From NCBI GenBank assembly GCA_019096195.1, contig JAGTXK010000239.1, forward strand, positions 434,001-498,000: a DNA stretch of 64,000 nt, read 5' to 3'. The notes beneath the pieces were generated by a model that searched no databases, had not been told where the DNA came from, and saw only the letters and a list, made by a program, of their open reading frames with translations. Within the stretch, counting starts at the first letter, position 1. The number at the start of each line of letters is the position of its first letter. Of this stretch, positions 11,328 through 21,129 are shown in pieces. The stretch comes from Boletus sp. NGJ. Lineage: Eukaryota; Basidiomycota; Agaricomycetes; Boletales; Boletaceae. The position numbers were made by a program, and so were the translations under genes.

Positions 11328-13717
11328 ATGAAGGCCCTCCTTTCATTTGTCGTCCTTGGTCTTGGTCTCCTCGCCGCTGCGGAACCAGCTCTCTCTCCTT
11401 TTGCCGTTCATGAGAAGCGCACCCACGTCCCTCTGGGCTGGTCGTTGAAACGTAGACATGACCCCAACACACCCATTCCTCTGCGCTTTGCCCTGGCCCA
11501 GAGGAATATTGATGACATCGGAAAGTACCTCATGGAGGTGTCGCACCCCGAGTCCGAGAAATACGGGAAACACTGGTCTGCGGGTGATGTCCTCGAGATG
11601 TTCGCACCCAGCGACGAGACGATCGATGCAGTTCGATCATGGCTCTTGGGTAGCGGCGTCGAGAGCAACCGCATCCGGCTGACGTCCAACAAGGGTTGGA
11701 TCGAAGTGACGTCCACTGTCGAGGAGGCAGAGCGTCTCCTCCAGACAGAGTACAACCTCTACGGTCACACCTCAGGAAAGGAGCACGTTGGTTGGTCGAT
11801 TTCATAGATCGTATTTCATACGGTGCTGATCGAATGCATAGCTTGTGATTTATACCATCTCCCTGCACACATTGTCCCTCACGTGGACTTTGTTACGCCG
11901 AGCGTACACTTCGATGCCAAGGTGACACGTCGTGATAGTACCGAACCTGCTCGTTCCGTCGGTCAGCCAGGTGTGGGACTTGGGCCAAAGACCACTGGAA
12001 AGCTGAATGCTGCACTGCCCACTGACCTTACGACGTGCGACCAGTACATTACACTGGACTGCTTGCGCGCGCTCTATGGACTCTCTAACACCCCGAGTGC
12101 GACCGGGTGGAATAGCTACGGAATTGGTAAGCAAACAGTTGTTCTAATGCAATCTCTAGTTAAAAATTGCGCGAATCGCAGTGGAGTACACTCCACAAGC
12201 TTACCTTCAGAGTGATCTGGACATGTTCTTCGGAAATTTCTCTCCCTCTCTCTACGGAATGTCACCGTTTATGGTTTCAATTGACGGAGGTAAAGGTGTA
12301 CACTGTACAGAATTGTATATCAGTCTCACTCCCCGCTCAGGCTACGCACAGACCGAGTATCAGGGTTTCGGCTATAACGGTGAATCCGACCTTGACCTTC
12401 AATATGGTATGGGTCTCGTTGGGCCATTACAGATGGTGACTCTGTACCAAGTCGGTGATATGGTGGAGGGTTAGTAACTAAGATATACATTACGTTGAAA
12501 CTGATGTCGTTTTCTCAGGTGCCTCGTTTAACAACTTCCTCGATGCTATCGATGGCTCATACTGCTACTTTGAGGGCGGTGACGACCCGACCCAAGACGC
12601 CATTTACCCTGATCCGTATGGCGGTGGATATGAAGGTCAGTCTGTGTATCTAAATTTACTTCCCCAGTTTCATGTACCCCCCACCAAGGTCCCGAGGCAT
12701 GCGGAACCGCCTTGCCCGCAAAAGTCATCTCGACCTCGTACGGGTACAACGAAGCTGACCTCACGCCATTCTATACCGCACGCCAGTGTGCTGAGTATGC
12801 CAAACTTGGTCTCATGGGTGTCACCATCCTGTACAGCTCTGGTGACTACGGTGTTGCCGGTAACGGAGGTCTTTGCTTGAACCCTAACGGTAAGTATGCC
12901 TCTCTCCCCTTCGCGATTGTGTTCTCAGTATTGCGTTTGGTTGGTAGGAACTCAAACTACCACTGGGATGATATTCAACCCATCTTTCCCTGGAACTTGC
13001 CCTTACATCACTTCCGTTGGTGCTACTATGGTCCCGCCCAACTCAACAGTCTACGAGCCCGAGACGGCCTGCGAGGAGGTCATCTACTCTGGTGGTGGAT
13101 TCAGCAACTACTTTTCTATGCCCGACTACCAGACGTCGGCTGTCGATTACTACCTGAAAAACCACCACCCCAATTACCCGGCCAACATCTGGAACTCCAC
13201 TGGAATGGTATACTCTTGATTTACTACAAGTTGAAAAGGCTGACAAATGAACAGTCTCGTGCCTTCCCTGACATTTCCGCCAACGGAGCGAACTACGTTG
13301 TTGCTGTATGTCGGCTATTGCTATTCAATCTGGGTGATAGCTGACATTCCTCCTACGTGACATAGATCGACGGCCAATTCGAGCTCGTTTATGGAACGTC
13401 TTGCTCTTCTCCAGTCAGTGGCGCGATCTTTACGATGATCAATGATGCTCGTATCGCAGCCGGCAAATCGACTATTGGATTCATCAACCCAACGGTGAGT
13501 GAAATGGTTCATCAGTGAACACTGCAACATCGTGACGAGACTTTCCTCGTAGATTTATTCCTCTGCGTTCGTTGGCGCCTTCAACGATATCACTATGGGG
13601 GACAATCCAGGATGCGGAACAAACGGGTACAATGCTACGATCGGCTGGGATCCTGTGACTGGTCTGGGAACACCAAACTACCCCAAGTTGCTTTCTGCCT
13701 GGCTCGCGCTTCCCTGA
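11328..13717 (+). CDS. Secreted sedolisin S53 protease, copy 2
   Basis: Start [20 protein letters not shown] is a signal peptide. Prodomain markers are [30 protein letters not shown] and [16 protein letters not shown]. Catalytic Glu and Asp are in [11 protein letters not shown], the oxyanion Asp in [12 protein letters not shown] and the nucleophile Ser in [14 protein letters not shown]; the calcium site is in [12 protein letters not shown] and [13 protein letters not shown]. The stop is TGA at 13715-13717. Exons are separated by short introns, for example 12890-12947 and 13208-13254. Both of those introns are base-for-base identical to introns in copy 3 at 18605-18662 and 18923-18969. All catalytic residues are present, so it should be active. 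NST and similar sequons suggest glycosylation. Extracellular protein digestion is the expected role. Confidence 0.92.
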
Positions 13718-13865
13718 GGGGTGAGAGTGTTAATGCAGAACGTCTTACTGCATATTGATTGTGTTATAAACTTGGCATGAGATCAATGTATTTTCATGGA
13801 AAGCCTGGAACTCTTTTTGTCTGATCATCAGCACAAAGTCTCACACGACTGGCATGGCACTCGAT

Positions 13866-14057
13866 TGTGATATCACTGGTGCAGGTTCTGAGTCTCCGGC
13901 CGCCGTATGAACGATTCATACATGTGTTCGAACGTCAGCAGAAATATATAGTCGCCTCCTGTGTCACTGGTATCAGATATATCGTCGAAGGCGTGAATAA
14001 GAGAACGGCAAAACCTGAAACCTGAGCTCTGGAGTTTCCCACTTACGGGCCACGGTG
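13866..14057 (-). repeat. Dispersed repeat, copy A (inverted relative to 20571-20767)
   Basis: Read on the minus strand, this stretch matches 20571-20767. Both begin with GCACCGTGG followed by GTAAGTG and share GCCGTTCTCT. They then share a 37-nt core that differs at two positions (13945-13981 here, 20656-20692 there) and later GCCGGAGACT. The spacing between blocks differs by a few bases. No coding family is recognised. The preserved GTAAGT and ACACAG could be an intron's ends, so it may derive from the last intron and exon of some gene. Confidence 0.65.
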
Positions 14058-15108
14058 CTCCACTGGGGGATGCAACTTGGACGCCCCAAGTCGAGGACTG
14101 CTCTCGAACCCCCCATACGTGACGAGAATCTGTTCCAGCTCGTGTACCGCCGTGTTGTAGTATCTGGGAGAGTCATCCGACTTTACTACGCCCGATATGC
14201 ACGGTGCACCGACGTCGTGGAATATGATGAAACCTAAACACTTTCGAAAATCGCACAGATCCCATTGTCGCTTTGGTATTTCCTGGGGACGCCAGCGACG
14301 GTGAACGTCCGGGGCATAAAATAACTCGAGATACGACTCTGGAGCCTGAAGCGGAACCATTCCTGGCGTGGATGCACTGACATGTCATGCGGCCCGGATC
14401 TGCAAACCGTCGAGATGAACGCTTAATTACTGTAACCTGCGGGTTGAAGGAATTCTGCTCCGTTCACCGTGAGCTTGAGAGGTAAGAAAAACTAAACTGT
14501 CAGTGATATCTGTGCCTGTGGCGAAGAAATGATAGATGACAGTGACAGTACTGTAGCTTTCATTGAATCTCCGGAAATCTTGCTCAGTTACCCCACAATG
14601 TGCAAGCTACCGTCTTAGTACTAGTAACGACAATCAGATTGACTACAGACGGGAAGCAGACGAATTACGACTGGCGCCACCACGTGCAAATTGCTGGCAT
14701 CGTACTCCAATCCACCAAGTCAGTAGCAGTTGTCAGAGCCAACCTTGCTAACAGCGCGGCCCTAGGACAGTTCACGAAGTCAGATAACGAGTACTTCAAA
14801 CCCCAACATCGCAGTGTGGTAGTTCCGCGTGTACATCCTGCAATCGTTCGTACCCACCTGGCAATCCGTATCTGAGGGCCGAAGATTTCTCCCCCAACAG
14901 CTCCGGAGGGTACTCTTTGACGGAGCTAGCACAAATGAGATTACCCGTGTTAGCGGCATTGTCTACATAACGCACCTACAAAGACCTCGGAGTGAGTTAT
15001 ATTGTATGATGATTAAACACGATACATGCCACCAACGAACTCAACAACTTCTTATTGACAGACGAGGAATTAAACTTGACTAAAAGTTCGTAAAGCCTGT
15101 CGCCAGTG
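14058..15108. other. Unassigned stretch between sedolisin copy 2 and the SPP2 remnant
   Basis: One minus-strand frame at 14043-14360 (105 codons) reads like ordinary protein (for example CLGFIIFHDVGAPCISGVV and YYNTAVHELEQILVTYGG). It ends at a good GTAAGT donor that belongs to repeat A. Joining it to the short downstream frame GGDYIFLLTFEHMYESFIRR would give a small hypothetical protein. I recognise no family and treat it as a possible gene fragment only. The rest of the stretch shows nothing definite. Confidence 0.3.
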
Positions 15109-16312
15109 TCATCGATCGTCCCGTCTGTCACGTTCCCTTGTGCGATCCCACTGGCCGTGCTGCTTCCCTTTTCCCTCCCTCTCCCTATCTTGGCAGGGAT
15201 CGCTACGACCTCTGGCGCAGTCTCTCTCGTTGTAGTATTTCGTCCCCCTCCTGCTTTCATCAACATGATCGCGACCCTGTTCTCTTCTACGCTCGCGATC
15301 ACCATAGGCGCTCTTCTCCTGGGATGCCACACGATTCTCCCTCTCCTTCCGTAACGGAGAACGCGAACTGTATCTCGAAATTGTACCCGCTCGATTTATC
15401 ATCACCTCTTCCACTCTCCACTCTTGCGATAGGGATGTAACGCATATCTTTACCCTTGGGCTTCTTCTTCCCACTCGCGTCGTTTGGCTCCCGCTCCTTC
15501 GCAGTTCCGTGAGGCTATTCTTCTTTCTCTTATCCAAATGGGAGGCGATAGCTCCGTCGGACCAGCTCATACCGCGTAGTCGCGTAGCACAGCAGCCCCA
15601 AAAGCCGATATGGAGACACGCTCGTCGTCAACCGCCGTAGCGACATTGGGTAGTTCTTGAAATGTCTTGCTTCAGCGCATCCGCTTCTGAGAGGGGAGAC
15701 ATGGGGGATGATCTCGACCGCAGGAGCAGGTCCGCCCTCGCCGGCTAGAATTGCACGAAGAGCTCCTTGTTATTCCGTTTCCCGGCTGTGGATTGGTCTA
15801 CGGTGACCGCCGACACGGCCTCCGCTTTGACCCTTTTGTTGATCTGTAGACCAGACAGTTGAGGGCCAGAGTTGATGGTATCCCTCGTTCCGAGGCCACC
15901 AACACTGCCGTCTGTGCCAGTTTTCGCAAGGGCAGAATCTGAAACGAAGGAAGGCGCGGGGGAAGCATGAGGTTGGAGTCTATCTCAAGGGAACATGGTA
16001 ACCGATTGCAAATGACGCACCGCTGGCTACTGTGGTGTTTGGAGCTGCCGACGAGGTTCTCCTCATCGCTCGATTCCGTAAGGTGGCTATTGTCGTTCGC
16101 GCCGGAGCCATTCACGGATACGATTCCGGTCGCTTCATCGTCATCTGAGTCCCCTCGAGAACTGAACGTCCGGGGAGAGCCTGCAAGTGGGCTTCCCGTG
16201 GCAGAGCTGGAACCTTGAATGGATCATCTGGTTCTGCGCCAGACGACGAGGATCGAGATACAGGTGTTGGCCGACGGACTGTAAATGAGACGGTGGAGGA
16301 TGTCGTGGGCAT
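15109..16312 (-). pseudogene. SPP2: Decayed SPP2 (G-patch splicing factor) gene
   Basis: SPP2/GPKOW proteins use a G-patch to activate the spliceosomal helicase Prp2. The remnant starts well at ATG 16312 with VSFTVRRPTPVSRSSSSG and DDPFKVPALPR. Pieces typical of fungal SPP2 then follow in order but in different frames: GSPLAGSPRTFSSRGDSDDD, VGGLGTRDTINSGPQLSGLQ, ALRAILAGEGGPAPAVEIIP, LSEADALKQDI, DDERVSISAFGAAVLR, a spoiled G-patch core (expected LLRGMGW) and KKPKGKDMRYIPIARVESG. The Arg/Asp/Glu-rich tail is still open at 15109-15200. At least four frame changes and a missing stretch around the conserved RDWR block cannot be explained by introns, as no GT/AG pairs fit. A functional SPP2 is therefore expected elsewhere in the genome. 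It sits inside the protease array, which suggests it came in by duplication. Confidence 0.75.
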
Positions 16313-16984
16313 GTTGTCGTCGTCTTCTTTGTGTTTGACGCGGAGAGTCCGGTCCACGTGCTCTGATTGGCTTTGTCAAGCGAATATCATTGAAGGCATG
16401 AACGTCACAACGTCCGGCCATTCAAACATCCATGAAGCACAATCCGACCGACTCTCGAGTGTGCTTGAAGGGAGGTCGTCATAATTACTGTGCATTATTG
16501 TTTATTTATCTTTTTCCGACTCAAGCGTCTGTAGTTAACCAGCTGCCAAAGTGTTGCCCCGTCAAAGACAGAGCATTTCTCTCGACAGCGGATATCTACA
16601 GATTACTGAAAGTCGCGACCGCTGTGACAGATGGCAGATATTCAGCCACGTAGCAAACTCCGTGACAAGTCAGGCCTTCAGGTACTGGGAGAACACGTTG
16701 GATTTTTTTTTCCCGCCACATAAGAGGCATTCTAGTCGCGCCTGTAGGTCGGGGGTAAGCATTGAAATGGTGAGTAGTGTGATACACTTTCCCGCATGTG
16801 GATAACTAACCATTCAAATCTTGAAAGCATCACTTGCGATTTTGACAATCGTGAGCAAGTCAGCTGCCCGTGTCGCCACAGCAGATCTCCTGGTAATCGA
16901 TAACGGGCATATTCCTCGGGTAGGGCGGAGTAACAAGGCACAAGTCAAGTTCATATAAGAGCAACCGCGTCCCACCACTGCTCT
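16313..16984. other. Spacer upstream of sedolisin copy 3
   Basis: About 670 bp between the SPP2 remnant and the copy 3 core promoter. It holds only short open frames without resemblance to known proteins, one run of T/C at about 16702-16715, and no repeat I can define. Confidence 0.45.
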
Positions 16985-16990
16985 TATAAG
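16985..16990 (+). promoter_or_regulatory. TATA-like box of sedolisin copy 3
   Basis: TATAAG lies 51 bp upstream of the ATG at 17041, in a context (GCGTCCCACCACTGCTCTTATAAG) aligned with the copy 2 promoter. A second TATAAG-like motif is at 16954. Confidence 0.45.
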
Positions 16991-17040
16991 TCCCCTCCGA
17001 GGTTGCAGAACCCCATCGAGTTACCTGCCGTTACCCACTT

Positions 17041-19432
17041 ATGAGGGCCCTCTTTTCGTTCGTCGTCCTTGGTCTTGGTCTCCTCGTCACTGCGGAACCA
17101 TCTCTCTCTCCTTACACCATCCATGAGAAGCGCACCCACGTCCCTCCGGCCTGGTTGTTGAAGCGCAGACATGACCCAAATACACCCATTCCTCTGCGCT
17201 TTGCCCTGATCCAGAAGAACATTGATGACATCGGAAAGTACCTCATGGAGGTGTCGCACCCCGAGTCCGAGAAATACGGGAAACACTGGTCTGCGGGTGA
17301 TGTCCTCGAGATGTTCGCACCCAGCGACGAGACGATCGATGCAGTTCGATCATGGCTTTTGAATAGCGGCGTCGAGAGCAACCGCATCCGGCTGACGTCC
17401 AACAAGGGTTGGATCGAAGTGACGTCCACTGTCGAGGAGGCAGAGCGTCTCCTCCAGACAGAGTACAACCTCTACGGTCACACCTCAGGAAAGGAGCACG
17501 TTGGTTGGTCGATTTCATAGATCGTCTTTCAAACAGTGCTGATCGAACACATAGCTTGTGATGTATACCACCTCCCTGCACACATTGTCCCTCACGTGGA
17601 CTTTGTTACGCCGAGCGTACACTTTGATGCCAAGTTGACACGTCGTGGTGGTACCGACCCTGCTCGTTCCGTCCGTAACCCAACTACGGGAATTCAAGAA
17701 AATTCCCTGGGAGTGATCCAAGGTCCACTGCCGACCAACGGTGAGAATTGCGACCAGTACATTACACTGGACTGCTTGCGTGCGCTCTATGGACTCTCCG
17801 ACACTCCTCCGCATGCGACTAGGTCGAACAGCTTCGGAATTGGTAAGCGAGTAATTATTCTAACGCTGCCTCTAGCTGAAATTTGTATGAATTGCAGTGG
17901 AGTACACCCCAAAATCTTACCTTCAGAGTGATCTGGACAACTTCTTCGGGAATTACTCCCCTTGTCTCTACGGAAAGTCACCGAAGATGGTTTCGATTGA
18001 CGGAGGTAAAGGTGTACACTGCACAGAATTGTATGTTGGTCTCACTTCCCGCTCAGGCTACGCACAGACCGAGTATCAGAATGTAAGCTACTACGGTGAA
18101 TCCGACCTTGACCTTCAATATGGTATGGGTCTCGTTGGGCCATCGCAGATGGTGACTCTGTACCAAGTCGGTGATATGGTGGAGAGTTAGTCACTAAGAT
18201 ATACATTACGTTGAAACTGATGTCGTTTTCTCAGGTGCCTCGTTTAACAACTTCCTCGATGCTATCGATGGCTCTTACTGCACCTTCGAAGGTGGTGACG
18301 ACCCGACCCAAGACGCCATTTACCCTGATCCGTATGGCGGTGGATATGAAGGTCAGTCTGTGTATCTAAATTTACTTCCCCAGTTTCATGTACCCCCACC
18401 AAGGTCCCGAGGCATGCGGAACCGTTAAACCCGCAAATGTTATCTCGACCTCGTACGCGTACAACGAAGCTGACCTCACGCCATTCTATACCGCACGCCA
18501 GTGTGCTGAGTATGCCAAACTTGGTCTCATGGGTGTCACCATCCTATACAGCTCTGGTGACTACGGTGTTGCCGGTAACGGAGGTCTTTGCTTGAACCCT
18601 AACGGTAAGTATGCCTCTCTCCCCTTCGCGATTGTGTTCTCAGTATTGCGTTTGGTTGGTAGGAACTCAAACTGCCAATGGGAGTATATTCAACCCAACT
18701 TTCCCTGGAACTTGCCCCTACATCACTTCCGTTGGTGCTACTATGGTCCCGCCCAACTCAACAGTCTACGAGCCCGAGACGGCCTGCGAGGAGGTCATCT
18801 ACTCTGGTGGTGGATTCAGCAACTACTTTTCTATGCCCGACTACCAGACGTCGGCTGTCGATTACTACCTGAAAAACTACCACCCCAATTACCCGGCCAA
18901 CATCTGGAACTCCACTGGAATGGTATACTCTTGATTTACTACAAGTTGAAAAGGCTGACAAATGAACAGTCTCGTGCCTTCCCTGACATTTCCGCCAACG
19001 GAGCGAACTACGTTATTGCTGTATGTCGGCTATTGCTATTCAATCTGGGTGATAGCTGACATTCTCCCTGCGTGACTTAGGTCCACGGCCAATTATATAA
19101 CGTTTCCGGAACGTCCTGCTCTTCTCCAGTCAGTGGCGCGATCTTTACGATGATCAATGATGCTCGTATCGCAGCCGGCAAATCGACTATTGGATTCATC
19201 AACCCGACGGTGAGTGAAATGGTGTACTAGTGAACACTGCAACATCGTGACGAGACTTTCCTCGTAGATTTATTCCTCTGCGTTCGCTGGCGCTTTCAAC
19301 GATATCACTAATGGGAGCAATCCAGGGTGTGGAACCAGCGGGTTCAATGCCACGACCGGCTGGGACCCTGTGACTGGTTTAGGAACACCCAACTTCCCCA
19401 AGTTGCTCGCTGCCTGGCTCGCGCTTCCCTGA
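17041..19432 (+). CDS. Secreted sedolisin S53 protease, copy 3
   Basis: The ATG at 17041 gives the signal peptide [20 protein letters not shown]. Prodomain and catalytic domain follow copy 2 closely. The active site is complete: [11 protein letters not shown] (Glu and Asp), [12 protein letters not shown] (oxyanion Asp), [14 protein letters not shown] (Ser) and [13 protein letters not shown] (calcium region). The stop is TGA at 19430-19432. Introns 18605-18662 and 18923-18969 equal those of copy 2 at a constant offset of 5715 bp. Other parts differ by many substitutions: the segment before the nucleophile is [13 protein letters not shown] against [13 protein letters not shown], and the exon near 17690-17740 is also divergent. 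This mosaic of identical and diverged blocks points to gene conversion or to different selection along the gene. It is expected to be secreted and active. Confidence 0.92.
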
Positions 19433-20017
19433 AGGGTGAGAATGTCAACGTAGGATGCGCCCACTTTATCTATCCATCTATATGTTTATTTTGGAATATA
19501 CTCTTCACACAATGTTCGGATTTTCTTGTCGAACTCACGAACTACTTGATCAGTGGTGGTCTATTTTGTGTTCTAGGGAGTTGACCTTGCTAGAACTCAG
19601 TGAAACTTTAAGAATAAATAATGGGAGAGAGGAGAATAGCAATCTTCACAATGGAGTGCTCGCACTTGAAGCTTTGAAGCTTGAGGATCATTGATCATTG
19701 ATCATCCTCAGCAGGTTCAAACAAATTTGAAGCCGCGGCCCGAGTCCCTCGGAATTAGTTGATAGTACTTTGGTTGAAAGTGAAGGAGCGGACTTGGTGA
19801 TTTACCCTGAACCTAGTGTTTGCGATCTCCCTAACCGTTCCTCTCCAGTGAGTCACAGAATCCTTGTAGCGGCAGCGAATTTCGACCGGAACGGAATTCC
19901 GAACACATGAGAAATGGATACACACGACCAGTCACGTGGTATACAGTATAGCACAATTTATATTGTAAACTACTTTCGAAACCCCCCGACGGCAGTCATT
20001 GGTCCAACAGAACATTC
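19433..20017. other. Spacer after the protease array, with a small stem-loop
   Basis: This 585-bp gap separates sedolisin copy 3 from the COX14-like gene. At 19683-19709, GAGGAT and ATCCTC flank two direct ATTGATC units and could form a hairpin. It may be part of the transcript 3' end. No gene is seen here. Confidence 0.4.
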
Positions 20018-20548
20018 ATGTCTTTGCTCACTTTCCTGGGTCTGAGGCAGTCAAGATACAACCGGACACCACTCACTCTCGCGGACGTCCTCCATCGCAC
20101 CCTCGTCTCTGGACTCGCGGCACTCAGCATATATGGCATCTACCTGGGCTACTCCGTTCACGACCATGTCATGTCTAAAGGCAAAGGTGTGTCCGTGGGT
20201 ACGATCGTCAATCCAGTCTCTGATCCCCCACCTTTCTTTTTCTTTCGCTTCGTTGTCTTGTCTTTTCATCCGCCTCTCCGTCTCATCCACGCGTCCGCAG
20301 AGGTGTGTAGCCTGTCGGTTTCATGCGGTATATGCAGACCGAACTAAACTTTCGATGATGGCACTGAGGTACTCGCGCTGAGAGAAGCCGAAGCCAAGGC
20401 GCGCGAAGAGGCACAGGTGACGTTAAATTCCTTTATTTTCAAAAAAAGGCATACCTCTGAATGCGAGAACAACAAAAAGGCTGTAGAGCAGGCTCGAGAA
20501 CAGTCCTTGGCTGAGGCCGCCCAAGCTGCGCTCCCCAAGTGGTCATAG
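20018..20548 (+). CDS. Small COX14-like mitochondrial inner-membrane protein (tentative)
   Basis: Exon 1 from ATG 20018 reads MSLLTFLGLRQ, then LADVLHRTLVSGLAALSIYG and IYLGYSVHDHVM: a short N-terminus, a DxLHR motif and one membrane segment. Yeast Cox14, a cytochrome c oxidase assembly factor, has the same layout (VTDTLHR followed by a single membrane span). After an intron a charged helix follows, EVLALREAEAKAREEAQ. A second intron from GTGACG leads to the last exon, KKAVEQAREQSLAEAAQ then AALPKWS, with stop TAG at 20546-20548. The acceptor of the first intron is uncertain, because the candidate nearest to the expected place leaves an in-frame stop. Family assignment rests on size, topology and one motif, so it is only likely. 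Confidence 0.5.
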
Positions 20549-20570
20549 GAACGTACCGTATGGCTTATGG

Positions 20571-20767
20571 CACCGTGGGTAAGTGAGGAGCTCTGGAGTT
20601 CAAGTTGCTGGTTGTCCAGGGCTGGTTTTCGCCGTTCTCTCGTTCATTGTCTCGGTATATCTGAAACCAGTAACACAGGAGGCGACTATATACCGACTCT
20701 CGAACAAGTGCGAATCCTCCATGTGGCCGGAGACTTTGGATTCACAATAATGGTATCACGAGTTGCG
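20571..20767 (+). repeat. Dispersed repeat, copy B
   Basis: Plus-strand partner of the minus-strand repeat at 13866-14057. The 37-nt core at 20656-20692 differs from the other copy at two positions, with matching blocks on both sides, including the CACCGTGG start, GCCGTTCTCT and GCCGGAGACT. It begins about 20 bp after the stop codon of the COX14-like gene, so it lies in that gene's 3' untranslated region. Confidence 0.65.
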
Positions 20768-21129
20768 CGCGCTACACACCACATGTGACTTTGTACTGCC
20801 GAAGAGAATTGCAAAAAAAACATCTACTTTATTTCCCCAGTCTTCGATTTCAAACGTAGCATGATCACAATGCAACGAAACCCACCAAACTGTCATACCT
20901 TACAGAGGCTGCTGTCTCCTTTTTTTTGATGAAAAAATGATACAGAACTCGTCTAGGAACCCACTGAATTCAATTACAGAAGATACAAGGGATAATATAG
21001 CAATAGAGTATCTAACCTAGATGTCTTGCGTCCAACCAGCTACGATCGAGAATGGAGTGCTGATATGAAATCAAGAACAAAACGAAGAAAAAAGATCAAG
21101 AAACAAGACAGCGAGAAAAACTAACAACG

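Noticed and set aside
7885-19432. The sedolisin array as a mobile element cargo or biosynthetic cluster
   Set aside because: No transposase, terminal repeats at the array ends, regulator or tailoring enzymes are present; plain gene duplication is enough.
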